Positions 36,398-48,205 of a stretch of DNA of 64,000 nucleotides are shown piece after piece. The position numbers were made by a program, and so were the translations under genes. The DNA is taken from assembly GCF_035621355.1 (NCBI RefSeq), contig NZ_CP141769.1:744001-808000 (forward strand). Reading direction: 5' to 3'. This DNA is from Thiobacillus sp. SCUT-2 (GTDB taxonomy: Bacteria > Pseudomonadota > Gammaproteobacteria > Burkholderiales > Thiobacillaceae). Position 1 is the stretch's first letter. Every line of letters starts with the position of its first letter. The notes under the pieces are model-generated. The model saw nothing but the letters and a program-made list of their open reading frames with translations. It had not been told where the DNA came from and searched no databases.

Positions 36398-36628
36398 TTA
36401 CTTCTTGGCGGGTTCGGCAGCGGCGTCGCCTGCCTTCTCTTCGGCCTTCTTGGCAGCGGCCTTCTTGTGCTTCTTGACGCGCTTGTGGGCCTTTTTCGGG
36501 GCAGCGGCGGGCTTCTCGACCGCGGCACCGCCGTTGGCCGGCGCGGCGGGCGCATCGGCGGCCATCGCGGCCAGGCTGAAGGTACCGGCAATGGTGGCGG
36601 CAATCAGGGAGGACATCAGTTTGCTCAT
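36398..36628 (-). CDS. Small exported Ala/Lys-rich protein, paralogue 1
   Basis: A 76-residue protein with a signal peptide (MSKLMSSLIAATIAGTFSLA, cleaved after AMA). The mature part is low-complexity and strongly basic (KKAHKRVKKHKKAAAKK) and ends in an acidic-basic tail. It resembles acid-shock or histone-like small secreted proteins in composition only. A close paralogue lies 137 nt upstream at 36765-36947 with the same promoter layout. The two share the signal peptide almost residue for residue, so this is a tandem duplication. Confidence 0.72.
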   Translation of the reverse strand: MSKLMSSLIAATIAGTFSLAAMAADAPAAPANGGAAVEKPAAAPKKAHKRVKKHKKAAAKKAEEKAGDAAAEPAKK

Positions 36629-36694
36629 TTATATCTCCAATATCATCAAGTAGGGAAGAAACATGCGGTCGCGGAGTGCAACTGCATGCGAGGT

Positions 36695-36727
36695 ACTATG
36701 CGGGGCGAGGCTTACACGAACCTTACG
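36695..36727 (-). promoter_or_regulatory. Response-regulator box and -10 for small gene 1
   Basis: The minus strand reads CGTAAGGTTCGTGTAAG (36727-36711), which contains GTAAG twice at an 11-bp period. Ten nt later comes the -10-like CATAGT (36700-36695). The same 17-mer, same 10-nt gap and same hexamer recur at 37008-37040. Direct repeats with 11-bp period are typical of OmpR/PhoB-family binding sites that replace a -35 element. Confidence 0.68.
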
Positions 36728-36764
36728 ACTTCCGCCCCGCAGCAATTTTTCTTGCCGCGGACGA

Positions 36765-36947
36765 TTACTTCTTGGCCGCCTCGTCCTTCTTCGCTTCCGC
36801 CTTCTTGGCCATGTGCTTCGCGGCGTGCGCCTTGGCGGCAGGCTTCGCGGCGGCGGCGGGGGCCGCAGGCGCGTCGGCGGCCATCGCGGCCAGGCTGAAG
36901 GTGCCGGCAAGGGTGGCGGCGATCAGGGAAGTCGTCAGTTTGCTCAT
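36765..36947 (-). CDS. Small exported Ala/Lys-rich protein, paralogue 2
   Basis: A 60-residue protein with the signal peptide MSKLTTSLIAATLAGTFSLA and a mature Ala/Lys/His-rich basic tail (KAHAAKHMAKKAEAKKDEAA). It is shorter than paralogue 1. The ATG at 36947 has GGAGAG upstream. The leader holds a 9-bp palindrome (GCAGTCGAC, 36981-36989, with 36991-36999). It is divergent from the two-component system. Confidence 0.72.
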   Translation of the reverse strand: MSKLTTSLIAATLAGTFSLAAMAADAPAAPAAAAKPAAKAHAAKHMAKKAEAKKDEAAKK

Positions 36948-37007
36948 CAATCTCTCCTGTGGGTTCGAGGGGGTTGGCATGCAGTCGACCGTCGACTGCA
37001 CGCCGCC

Positions 37008-37040
37008 ACTATGCGAGCGCATCCTTACACGAACCTTACG
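37008..37040 (-). promoter_or_regulatory. Response-regulator box and -10 for small gene 2
   Basis: An identical CGTAAGGTTCGTGTAAG box lies at 37040-37024, followed after 10 nt by CATAGT at 37013-37008. It is 65 nt from the start of the divergent response regulator gene, so it could also autoregulate that operon. Confidence 0.68.
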
Positions 37041-37105
37041 CAGCCGGCCGCGGCGGATGGTGGTGCGTTGAAGTCGGCCGGCGGAGTTTGTGTCAGACTT
37101 CGCGC

Positions 37106-37774
37106 ATGAAGATTCTGCTCGTGGAAGACGACCCGACGCTGGGCGAGGCCGTCGTGCTCGCGGTCCAGCAGGCGGGCTTTGCCGTCGACTGGACGCGCGA
37201 TGGCGTGCAGGCGGAAAGTGCGCTCAAAGGCTACGCCTACGATGCCATGCTTCTGGATCTGGGGCTGCCTCGCCGCGAAGGCCTCGAGGTGCTGCGCAAC
37301 CTGCGCAAGCGCGGCGGCGTGCTCCCCGTCATGGTCCTGACAGCCCGGGACACGGTCGAGGATCGTGTGCGCGGACTCGATGCGGGGGCGGACGACTATC
37401 TGCTGAAGCCGTTCGCCCTGGACGAGCTTCTGGCGCGCCTGCGTGCGCTGCTGCGGCGGGCGCACGGCGTCGCCGACACCCGCATTCGCATCGGGCGCCT
37501 GGTGTTCGACAGCGTGAAGCGGCAGGCGAGCGTCGCCGACCGCGCGCTGGTGTTGTCGGCGCGCGAGGTCGAGGTGCTGGAGATCCTGCTCAACCACGCC
37601 GGCCGCGTGACGGCGAAGGAAGCGATCGCCGACCGCCTCACAGGCTGGGACGAAGGGGTAGGGGACAACGCGGTGGAGGTCTACGTCCATCGCCTGCGGC
37701 GCAAGCTGGAGGGGTCCGGCGTGGCGATCCGCACCCTGCGTGGCCTCGGCTACCTGCTGGAAGCGGAACGTTGA
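37106..37774 (+). CDS. OmpR-family response regulator
   Basis: A 222-residue two-component regulator. The receiver domain starts MKILLVEDDPTLGEAVV, with phosphoacceptor Asp in YDAMLLDLGLPRREG, Thr in VLTARD and Lys in YLLKPFALDELLAR. The C-terminal winged-helix DNA-binding domain covers about residues 125-220 and ends VYVHRLRRKLEGSG...RGLGYLL. It belongs to the QseB/TctD group. The kinase gene follows with a 4-base overlap. The 17-mer boxes upstream are its probable targets. Confidence 0.94.
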   Translation: MKILLVEDDPTLGEAVVLAVQQAGFAVDWTRDGVQAESALKGYAYDAMLLDLGLPRREGLEVLRNLRKRGGVLPVMVLTARDTVEDRVRGLDAGADDYLLKPFALDELLARLRALLRRAHGVADTRIRIGRLVFDSVKRQASVADRALVLSAREVEVLEILLNHAGRVTAKEAIADRLTGWDEGVGDNAVEVYVHRLRRKLEGSGVAIRTLRGLGYLLEAER

Positions 37775-39159
37775 GCGCGGGCAAGCAGGCGAGCCTGCGG
37801 CGTCAGCTGATCGTCCGCATGCTGGCGATGATGCTGCCGCTCTTCATTCTGCTGTGGGTGATCGCCTATTTCTCGAGCCAGTATTTCATCAATGCCGCCT
37901 TCGATCGCTCGCTGATCCGGCGCACCTATGCGCTGGCCGACCGTGTCGAGGTCCTGCAGGGTCAGGTACAGGTGGACCTGCCGGTCGCCGCCCGCGAACT
38001 GCTGGTGTTCGACCAGGAGGACCTGCTCTTTCACAGCGTCGTCAATCCGGCCGGGCAGGTGATTGACGGCGAGCAGGACATGCCGCCCTTGCCTGCGTAC
38101 CAGCGTATCCGGCCGGGGCAGCTCATCCTCTACGATGGCGTGAAGGACGGCGAAAGGGTGCGGGTTGCCGTATTCGCGCTTTCGCTCAAGGGGACGAGCG
38201 CGCGCGGGACCGCCCTGGTCGAGGTGGGAGAAACGCTTTCGCACCGTTCCGCCATGGCCGACCGCGCCACGCTGGCGATCGTGGCTCCCATGCTGCTGAT
38301 GACCCTGACCGCCGCCCTTGCCATCGCCTATGGCGTGGGACGGGGCCTCGAGCCGCTGAGCCGGTTGCGTGACCGGCTGTCCGCGCGCAAGGCCTTCGAT
38401 CTCAGCCCCGTGCCGCTGGAGGAGACGCCCGCCGAGCTGCGGCCCTTTCTCGACGAAATCAACTCGCTGCTGCAGCGCCTGTCGGAGGCGGTCGAGTCGC
38501 AGTCGCGCTTCGTCGCCGACGCCGCGCACCAGCTGCGCACGCCCATCGCCGGCATACGCGCGCAGGCCGAGGCGGCCCTGGCGAGCGCGCGCCAGGAGGA
38601 TGCCCGGCATGCGCTGGAGCGCATCGCCCAGTCGAGCGAGACCATGGGCACGCTGGTGCAGAAGCTGCTCATCCTTGCGCGGGTCGACGCGGCCGAGAAC
38701 ACCCTGCGCCTCGTTCGCCTCGACGGTGTGGAGGTGGTGCGGGAGGTCGCGCGCGAATGGGTGCCACAGGCGCTGGCGAAAGGCGTGGAGATCGGCTTCG
38801 AGACGCGGGATAGCGAAGCCTGGGTGATGGGTGACGCGCAATTGCTGCACGAGATGCTGTCCAACCTGATCGACAACGCCCTGCGTTATGGCGGCACGCG
38901 CATCGGCCTGATGGTGCATCGTTCGGGGCATGAGGTCGCGTGGCGGGTCGTCGACAATGGACCGGGCATTCCGGAGGCGCAGCGCACGGCGGTGTTCGCG
39001 CCCTTTCATCGCCTGTCGGGCAGCGTCGATGGCGCGGGCCTGGGGCTCACCATCGTTCAGCGCATCGCCCAACTCCACGGTGCGCAGGTGCGCCTTCAGG
39101 CCGGCGAAGGGGGCGTGGGACTGGCGGTGGACGTGATCTTTCCCGCAGCGCCGGCATAA
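37771..39159 (+). CDS. TctE-like sensor histidine kinase
   Basis: A 462-residue membrane kinase. A TM helix near residues 15-35, a periplasmic 2CSK-type N-terminal domain (AARELLVFDQEDLLFHSVV) and a second TM helix near 170-190 precede a HAMP-like linker. The dimerisation domain has FVADAAHQLRTPIAGIRAQA with the phosphorylated His. The ATPase has N-box LIDNALRYGG, G1 VVDNGPGIPE, and G2 GAGLGLTIV. The start is TTG at 37771, overlapping the regulator stop by four bases; no better ATG lies nearby. TctE relatives sense carboxylates, but the signal here is unknown. Confidence 0.92.
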   Translation: MSAGKQASLRRQLIVRMLAMMLPLFILLWVIAYFSSQYFINAAFDRSLIRRTYALADRVEVLQGQVQVDLPVAARELLVFDQEDLLFHSVVNPAGQVIDGEQDMPPLPAYQRIRPGQLILYDGVKDGERVRVAVFALSLKGTSARGTALVEVGETLSHRSAMADRATLAIVAPMLLMTLTAALAIAYGVGRGLEPLSRLRDRLSARKAFDLSPVPLEETPAELRPFLDEINSLLQRLSEAVESQSRFVADAAHQLRTPIAGIRAQAEAALASARQEDARHALERIAQSSETMGTLVQKLLILARVDAAENTLRLVRLDGVEVVREVAREWVPQALAKGVEIGFETRDSEAWVMGDAQLLHEMLSNLIDNALRYGGTRIGLMVHRSGHEVAWRVVDNGPGIPEAQRTAVFAPFHRLSGSVDGAGLGLTIVQRIAQLHGAQVRLQAGEGGVGLAVDVIFPAAPA

Positions 39160-39186
39160 AAAAAACCGCGCCCGGAGGCGCGGTTT
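39155..39186. terminator. Terminator between the two-component system and pnp
   Basis: AAACCGCGCC pairs with GGCGCGGTTT around CGGA, with an A-run before. It serves two converging genes: on the minus strand the A-run becomes a U-run that ends pnp transcripts; on the plus strand only a short TTT follows. Confidence 0.82.
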
Positions 39187-39207
39187 CCTGTCGCGGTCGC
39201 GACGCGG

Positions 39208-41331
<2,124 letters not shown>

Positions 41332-41348
41332 ACGAGTTCCTTTCGAAG

Positions 41349-41375
41349 CAAAAACGCCCCGCAAGTGCGGGGCGT
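41349..41375 (-). terminator. rpsO-pnp intergenic hairpin/terminator
   Basis: CGCCCCGC pairs with GCGGGGCG around AAGT/ACTT, and on the minus strand it is followed by TTTTTGCTTC. In E. coli the equivalent region attenuates read-through into pnp and is the RNase III/PNPase autoregulation site; the same role is inferred. Confidence 0.8.
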
Positions 41376-41455
41376 GCGAAATTCAGGGGGCGACCTGCCC
41401 CATCCACTGTGCCGGCGCCGCAGGGTGTCGGGTCATCACAGTGGCCCTGTCGCGA

Positions 41456-41725
41456 TTACTTGCGCAGACCGAGGCGATCGATCAGGGTCTTGTAGCCGTC
41501 GAGGTTGGTGCGCTTCAGGTAGTCGAGCAGCTTGCGGCGGCGGCTCACCATCTTCAGCAGACCACGACGAGAGTGGTGATCCTTCATGTTGGCCTTGAAA
41601 TGGCCGGTGAGGTCGTTGATGCGGGCCGTCAGCAGGGCAACCTGCACTTCGGGGGAGCCGGTGTCGGCGGCGGCGCGTTGGTAATCCTGGACGATTTGCG
41701 CTTTCTGCGCGGTGGTGACAGCCAT
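41456..41725 (-). CDS. rpsO: 30S ribosomal protein S15
   Basis: An 89-residue S15 that binds 16S rRNA helices 20-22. The blocks [40 protein letters not shown] and [12 protein letters not shown] match the family closely. The length is standard. It sits between truB and pnp. Confidence 0.98.
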   Translation of the reverse strand: MAVTTAQKAQIVQDYQRAAADTGSPEVQVALLTARINDLTGHFKANMKDHHSRRGLLKMVSRRRKLLDYLKRTNLDGYKTLIDRLGLRK

Positions 41726-41814
41726 GGTGCACTCCTTGTGAAATCGCGTGGCCTGCGGCTGAGCGGGACACGTTCTGGGAAACGTCGAATTTTACCTGCA
41801 AACGGGCCCCCGGC

Positions 41815-42789
41815 TCAAGCCTGCGGGGTGGCGGTCAGGCGGCGCGGGCTCAGGCGGCCCGCGGCGGCGTCGGCGAGCCCGATGAAGGCCCGGGTTCTCG
41901 TGTAGACGCGCACGAGTCCCGCTGGCGAGGACGCATCGGGCACCTCGCGGCCCTGCCGCAGCGCCGCCGCGGCGGCATCGTCGAGTTCGCGCGCCGGCAG
42001 ATGCGCGACCAGCGCGTCCGGCGGCAGAAGCAGGGCGCGACGCCGGGCGGCATCCAGTGCTTCGAGCTCGGCGAGGGTGTGGGCCAGGGCGAGCCGGAAG
42101 CCGCCGGCGGCGGTGCGCGTCAGGGCGGTCAGGTGGGCGCCGCAGCCCAGCGCCGCGCCGATGTCCTGCGCCAGGGTGCGGATGTAGGTGCCGGCGCTGC
42201 ATTGCACGTCGATCACGACGCGGGGCAGGTCGCATTCGATCAGCTCGAGGGCGCGAATGTGAACGCTGCGCGGCGGGCGCTCGATATCGATTCCGGCGCG
42301 CGCGTACTCGTAAAGCGGGCGCCCTTGGTGCTTGAGCGCCGAATGCATGGGCGGAATCTGCTCGATCGTCCCGCTGAAGCGCGGCAGGACGGCCTCGATC
42401 GCGGCGCGGTCGACCTGCACGTCGCGCGTTGCGGTGACCTCGCCCTCGGGATCGCCGGTGGTCGTGGTGACGCCCAGCTGCAGCACGGCACGATAGCGCT
42501 TGTCGGCGTCCAGCAGGTAGGCGGAGAACTTGGTCGCCTCGCCGAAGCAGAGCGGCAGCAGGCCGTCGGCGAACGGGTCGAGGGTGCCGGTGTGGCCGGC
42601 CTTCCTGGCGTTCAGCAGCCACTTGGCTTTCTGCAGGGCAGCGTTGGAACTGATGCCGGCCGGCTTGTTCAGCAGCAGCACGCCGTTGATCGGTTCGCGC
42701 GGGGGGCGCCCGGCTTTGGCACCCTCACCCGTTTGCGGGAGAGGATTGGGGGGAGCGGGCGAAGCCACGAACTGGAGGGCAGCTTTCAC
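41815..42789 (-). CDS. truB: tRNA pseudouridine(55) synthase
   Basis: A 324-residue TruB that makes psi-55 in the T-loop of tRNAs. The catalytic Asp is near residue 71 in AGHTGTLDPFADGLLPLCFG. NGVLLLNKPAGISSNAALQ and the later KHQGRPLYEYARAG block fit the family. The start GTG at 42789 overlaps the rbfA stop by four bases. Residues about 10-24 (SPAPPNPLPQTGEGA) come from the dispersed repeat at 42721-42752, so the N-terminus carries a repeat-derived extension before the conserved domain. The C-terminal PUA-like region is present. Confidence 0.93.
   Translation of the reverse strand: MKAALQFVASPAPPNPLPQTGEGAKAGRPPREPINGVLLLNKPAGISSNAALQKAKWLLNARKAGHTGTLDPFADGLLPLCFGEATKFSAYLLDADKRYRAVLQLGVTTTTGDPEGEVTATRDVQVDRAAIEAVLPRFSGTIEQIPPMHSALKHQGRPLYEYARAGIDIERPPRSVHIRALELIECDLPRVVIDVQCSAGTYIRTLAQDIGAALGCGAHLTALTRTAAGGFRLALAHTLAELEALDAARRRALLLPPDALVAHLPARELDDAAAAALRQGREVPDASSPAGLVRVYTRTRAFIGLADAAAGRLSPRRLTATPQA
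42721..42752. repeat. Dispersed repeat inside truB
   Basis: ACCCTCACCCGTTTGCGGGA followed by GAGGATTGGGG is a variant of the repeat between pdhB and pdhA. In the truB frame it reads PNPLPQTGEG. The GC-rich arms (CTCACCCG with CGGGAGAG) can form a hairpin in the truB mRNA just after its start. Confidence 0.65.
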
Positions 42790-43160
42790 TCGTCCTTCGG
42801 ATGCCTGGCGTCCTCGGCGACCGCGGTCTCGATCAGCTGGGTGAGTTCGATGCCGCGCTCGACCGAGCGATCGTAGACGAAGGTGAGCTTGGGCACCGTG
42901 CGCAGTTGCATGCGGTGCGACAGCTGCGAGCGCAGGAAGCCGCTGGCGCGCTGCAGGCCCTGCAGGCAGGCCGCGTGCTCGGCGTCGCCGCCCAGCGTGG
43001 TGAAGTAGACCTTGGCGAACTCCATGTCGCGGTTTACTTCGACCTCGGTGATGGTCAGCATGCCGACGCGCGGATCCTTGACCTCCTGCCGGATCAGTTC
43101 CGGGAGTTCGCGCTGGATCTGGTCGGCGACGCGGCGGGCGCGGGGGAAGTCTTTGGGCAT
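42786..43160 (-). CDS. rbfA: 30S ribosome-binding factor RbfA
   Basis: A 124-residue KH-type factor needed for late 30S maturation and cold growth. RARRVADQIQRELPELIRQE, DPRVGMLTITEVEVNRDMEF and the RVPKLTFVYDRS-like TVPKLTFVYDRSVERGIEL block are typical. It lies between infB and truB, as usual in the nusA-infB operon. A palindromic repeat separates it from infB. Confidence 0.95.
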   Translation of the reverse strand: MPKDFPRARRVADQIQRELPELIRQEVKDPRVGMLTITEVEVNRDMEFAKVYFTTLGGDAEHAACLQGLQRASGFLRSQLSHRMQLRTVPKLTFVYDRSVERGIELTQLIETAVAEDARHPKDE

Positions 43161-43164
43161 GGTT

Positions 43165-43253
43165 GTTAGGGGTTAGGAATCAGGGGCTAGGGAAGGGTGC
43201 GCGGCTCACCGCGCACAGTCCCTAAATCCTAGTCCCTAGATCCTGGTTCCTCG
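43165..43253. repeat. Imperfect inverted repeat with CTAGGG units
   Basis: A roughly 90-nt block between infB and rbfA. A left arm carrying GGGGTTAGGAATCAGGGGCT faces a right arm whose complement carries GGAACCAGGATCTAGGGACT, and GTGCGCGG/CCGCGCAC forms the hairpin core. Related CCTAGATCCTAATC sequence appears near 34613-34625 after folD. No coding potential is seen. Confidence 0.6.
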
Positions 43254-43257
43254 GGCC

Positions 43258-45993
<2,736 letters not shown>

Positions 45994-46010
45994 GCAGTCC
46001 TCGTGGCGTA

Positions 46011-47489
46011 TCAGCCTTGGGCGAACCAGGGCGCGCGTGCGGCCATGATCAGTTGTTTGGCGCGGTCGGCGTCCATCGCGGCGATCTCGGTCAGTTCGTC
46101 GACCGCCAGCTCGGCCAGGTCCTCGGTCGTGTGGACGCCCTTGCTTGCCAGCAGGCGGGCAGTCTCGGCGTCCATGCCCTCGAGCGACAGCAGGTCGCCG
46201 GCGGAGGCCTCGACCTGCTCCTCGCCGACGATGGCGGCGGTCAGGAGGGCATTGCGCGCGCGGTTGCGCAGCTCGTTGACGAGTTCCTCGTCGAAGGCCT
46301 CGATCTCGAGCATTTCATTGAGCGGGACGTAGGCGACTTCCTCCAGCGTGGAGAAGCCCTCGTCGACCAGGATCTGGGCGACTTCCTCGTCGACGTCGAG
46401 CTTGGAAATGAACAGGTCGAGCGTCTTGCGGCTTTCGGTCTGCTGCTTTTCCTCGGCGGTCTCGCGCGACATGATGTTCAGTTCCCAGCCGGTCAGCTCG
46501 GACGCCAGGCGCACGTTCTGGCCGCCGCGGCCGATCGCCATCGCGAGCTGTTCCTCGTCGACCACCACGTCCATGCTGTGCTTGTCCTCGTCGACGACGA
46601 TGGAGCTGACCTCGGCCGGCGCCAGCGCGTTGATGACGTACTGCGCGGGGTCGGCCGACCAGTGGATGATGTCGACGCGCTCGCCGGCGAGCTCGTTGGT
46701 CACCGAGGTGACGCGCGAACCGCGCAGGCCGATGCAGGTGCCGATCGGGTCGATGCGCGGATCGTGCGAGACGACGGCGATCTTGGCGCGCAGGCCGGGA
46801 TCGCGCGCGGCCGCCTTGATCTCGAGCAGGCCTTCCTCGATTTCCGGCACTTCCAGCTCGAACAGCTTCATGATGAATTCGGGCGCGGTGCGCGACAGGA
46901 TCACCTGCGGGCCGCGCGCGCCGCGGTCGATGCGCAGCAGATAGGCGCGCACGCGGTCGCCGACGCGCAGGTTCTCGCGCGGAATCATCTGGTCGCGGTG
47001 GAGGAAGCCCTCGACGCGGCCCGATTCGATGATCGCGTTGCCGCGGTCGATGCGCTTCACGACGCCGTTGACGAGGTGCTCCTTGCGGGCGAGGAAGTCC
47101 TGGATGATCTGTTCGCGCTCGGCGTCGCGGATCTTCTGCAGGATGACCTGCTTGGCGGCCTGGGCGCCGATGCGGCCGAACTCGACGTTTTCCAGCGGCT
47201 CCTCGATGTAATCGCCGATCTCGATGTCGGGATGCGTGTCCTGCGCGTCGATCAGCAGGATCTGGTAGCCCTCGTTCTCGAGGTCGGCTTCCGACACCAC
47301 CTGCCAGCGACGGAAGGACTCGTAGTCGCCGGTGTTGCGGTCGATCGACACGCGCACGTCGGATTCTTCCTTGAAGCGCTTCTTGGTCGCGGAGGCGAGC
47401 GCCTGCTCGAGTGCCTCGAACACCACTTCCTTGTCCACGTTCTTTTCGCGTGCCAGCGCGTCGGCCAGCATCAACATTTCACGGCTCAT
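46011..47489 (-). CDS. nusA: Transcription termination/antitermination protein NusA
   Basis: A 492-residue RNA polymerase-bound factor. The N-terminal polymerase-binding domain ([20 protein letters not shown]) is followed by an S1 domain, two KH domains ([40 protein letters not shown]) and two C-terminal acidic AR repeats ([20 protein letters not shown] and similar). Full length for proteobacteria with AR repeats. It modulates pausing, termination and antitermination. Confidence 0.98.
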   Translation of the reverse strand: MSREMLMLADALAREKNVDKEVVFEALEQALASATKKRFKEESDVRVSIDRNTGDYESFRRWQVVSEADLENEGYQILLIDAQDTHPDIEIGDYIEEPLENVEFGRIGAQAAKQVILQKIRDAEREQIIQDFLARKEHLVNGVVKRIDRGNAIIESGRVEGFLHRDQMIPRENLRVGDRVRAYLLRIDRGARGPQVILSRTAPEFIMKLFELEVPEIEEGLLEIKAAARDPGLRAKIAVVSHDPRIDPIGTCIGLRGSRVTSVTNELAGERVDIIHWSADPAQYVINALAPAEVSSIVVDEDKHSMDVVVDEEQLAMAIGRGGQNVRLASELTGWELNIMSRETAEEKQQTESRKTLDLFISKLDVDEEVAQILVDEGFSTLEEVAYVPLNEMLEIEAFDEELVNELRNRARNALLTAAIVGEEQVEASAGDLLSLEGMDAETARLLASKGVHTTEDLAELAVDELTEIAAMDADRAKQLIMAARAPWFAQG

Positions 47490-47510
47490 ATTCCCTCCAG
47501 CGCCTGCCGC

Positions 47511-47939
47511 TCAAACCATCGGTTTCAGCCGGGCCACGTCCACATTTCTCAGGTCGACCGACACTTCGGTGCCGTCGACGATCACCTTCACCACATCCGC
47601 TTCCAGACCGATGAGCTGGCCGCTCAGGCGGCGCCGGTTGTCCATCGGCACCCGCAGCTTCAGCGTCACCGGCTGGCCGGCGAAGCGCGCGTAATCCTGC
47701 GGCTTGACCAGCGGCCGGTCGAGTCCGGGCGAGGACACCTCGAGCCTGTCGTAGTCGATGTTCTCGACCGTGAACAGATGCGTCAGGTGGTTGCTCACCG
47801 CGACGCAATCGTCGATCGTGATGCCGCCCGGCTTGTCGATGAAGATCCGGATCAGGCCGCGCCCGGCACGCTCCAGCATCACCAGCTCGTAGCCAAGGCC
47901 GGCTAGCACGGGTTCCAGGCGGGCGGACAGATCCATCAT
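47511..47939 (-). CDS. rimP: Ribosome maturation factor RimP
   Basis: A 142-residue factor for 30S maturation. [40 protein letters not shown] and [20 protein letters not shown] match the family. It is the first gene of rimP-nusA-infB. The ATG at 47939 follows a leader that holds an extended -10 promoter and an intrinsic terminator-like hairpin. Confidence 0.96.
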   Translation of the reverse strand: MMDLSARLEPVLAGLGYELVMLERAGRGLIRIFIDKPGGITIDDCVAVSNHLTHLFTVENIDYDRLEVSSPGLDRPLVKPQDYARFAGQPVTLKLRVPMDNRRRLSGQLIGLEADVVKVIVDGTEVSVDLRNVDVARLKPMV

Positions 47940-47974
47940 CGCAAATCCATTGGCGTGCCGTGGTTTGGCACAAA

Positions 47975-47997
47975 TAAAAAATGGGCGAACCGCCCAT
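47975..47997 (-). terminator. Intrinsic terminator-like hairpin in rimP leader
   Basis: On the minus strand ATGGGCG pairs with CGCCCAT around GTT and is followed directly by TTTTTTATTTG. It lies about 15 nt downstream of the predicted start site and 35 nt upstream of rimP. It may terminate transcripts arriving from the tRNA side and attenuate the operon itself. Confidence 0.7.
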
Positions 47998-48018
47998 CGT
48001 CATTAAAAAACCGCAAAA

Positions 48019-48027
48019 ATTATACCA
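48019..48027 (-). promoter_or_regulatory. Extended -10 promoter of rimP-nusA-infB
   Basis: On the minus strand, TGGTATAAT (48027-48019) is a perfect extended -10 element. No good -35 is seen at 17 nt, as is usual for such promoters. It lies on the chromosomal side of the integration junction, so the operon keeps its promoter despite the insertion. Confidence 0.65.
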
Positions 48028-48049
48028 CTCGGGCCGGCGAACTGGAAGG

Positions 48050-48107
48050 TGGTGCCCGGAACCGGAATCGAACCGGTACGCCATCGCTGGCGAGGGATTT
48101 TAAGTCC
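48050..48107 (-). pseudogene. Displaced 3' half of native tRNA-Leu(TAA); left attachment site
   Basis: These 58 nt equal the 3' portion of tRNA-Leu from the anticodon loop to CCA. The acceptor TCCGGGC, discriminator A and CCA are intact and the T-arm reads ACCGG TTCGATT CCGGT. The matching part of the intact tRNA at 55887-55944 has the same acceptor but T-stem GCGGG/CCCGC, so two base pairs differ with compensation. Bases 48078-48107 are identical to 55915-55944 (30 nt). The fragment has no 5' half and is non-functional. Confidence 0.9.
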
Positions 48108-48153
48108 TAAAGCGGACTCGCAACCCATTGAAGAAAAACGAAAATTCAACACA

Positions 48154-48205
48154 ACTGGACACGATATTGGGCATCCTATTGTTTAAATTGGACATTTTTT
48201 GGACA
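48154..48205 (+). other. Candidate integrase arm-type sites, left end
   Basis: ACTGGACACGA at 48154-48164 recurs exactly at the other end of the element (55807-55817). ATTGGACA at 48187-48194 and a further TTGGACA at 48199-48205 repeat the TGGACA core in the same orientation. They lie 47-98 nt inside the left repeat, partly inside the 3' end of the replication gene. Arm-site function is inferred. Confidence 0.45.
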
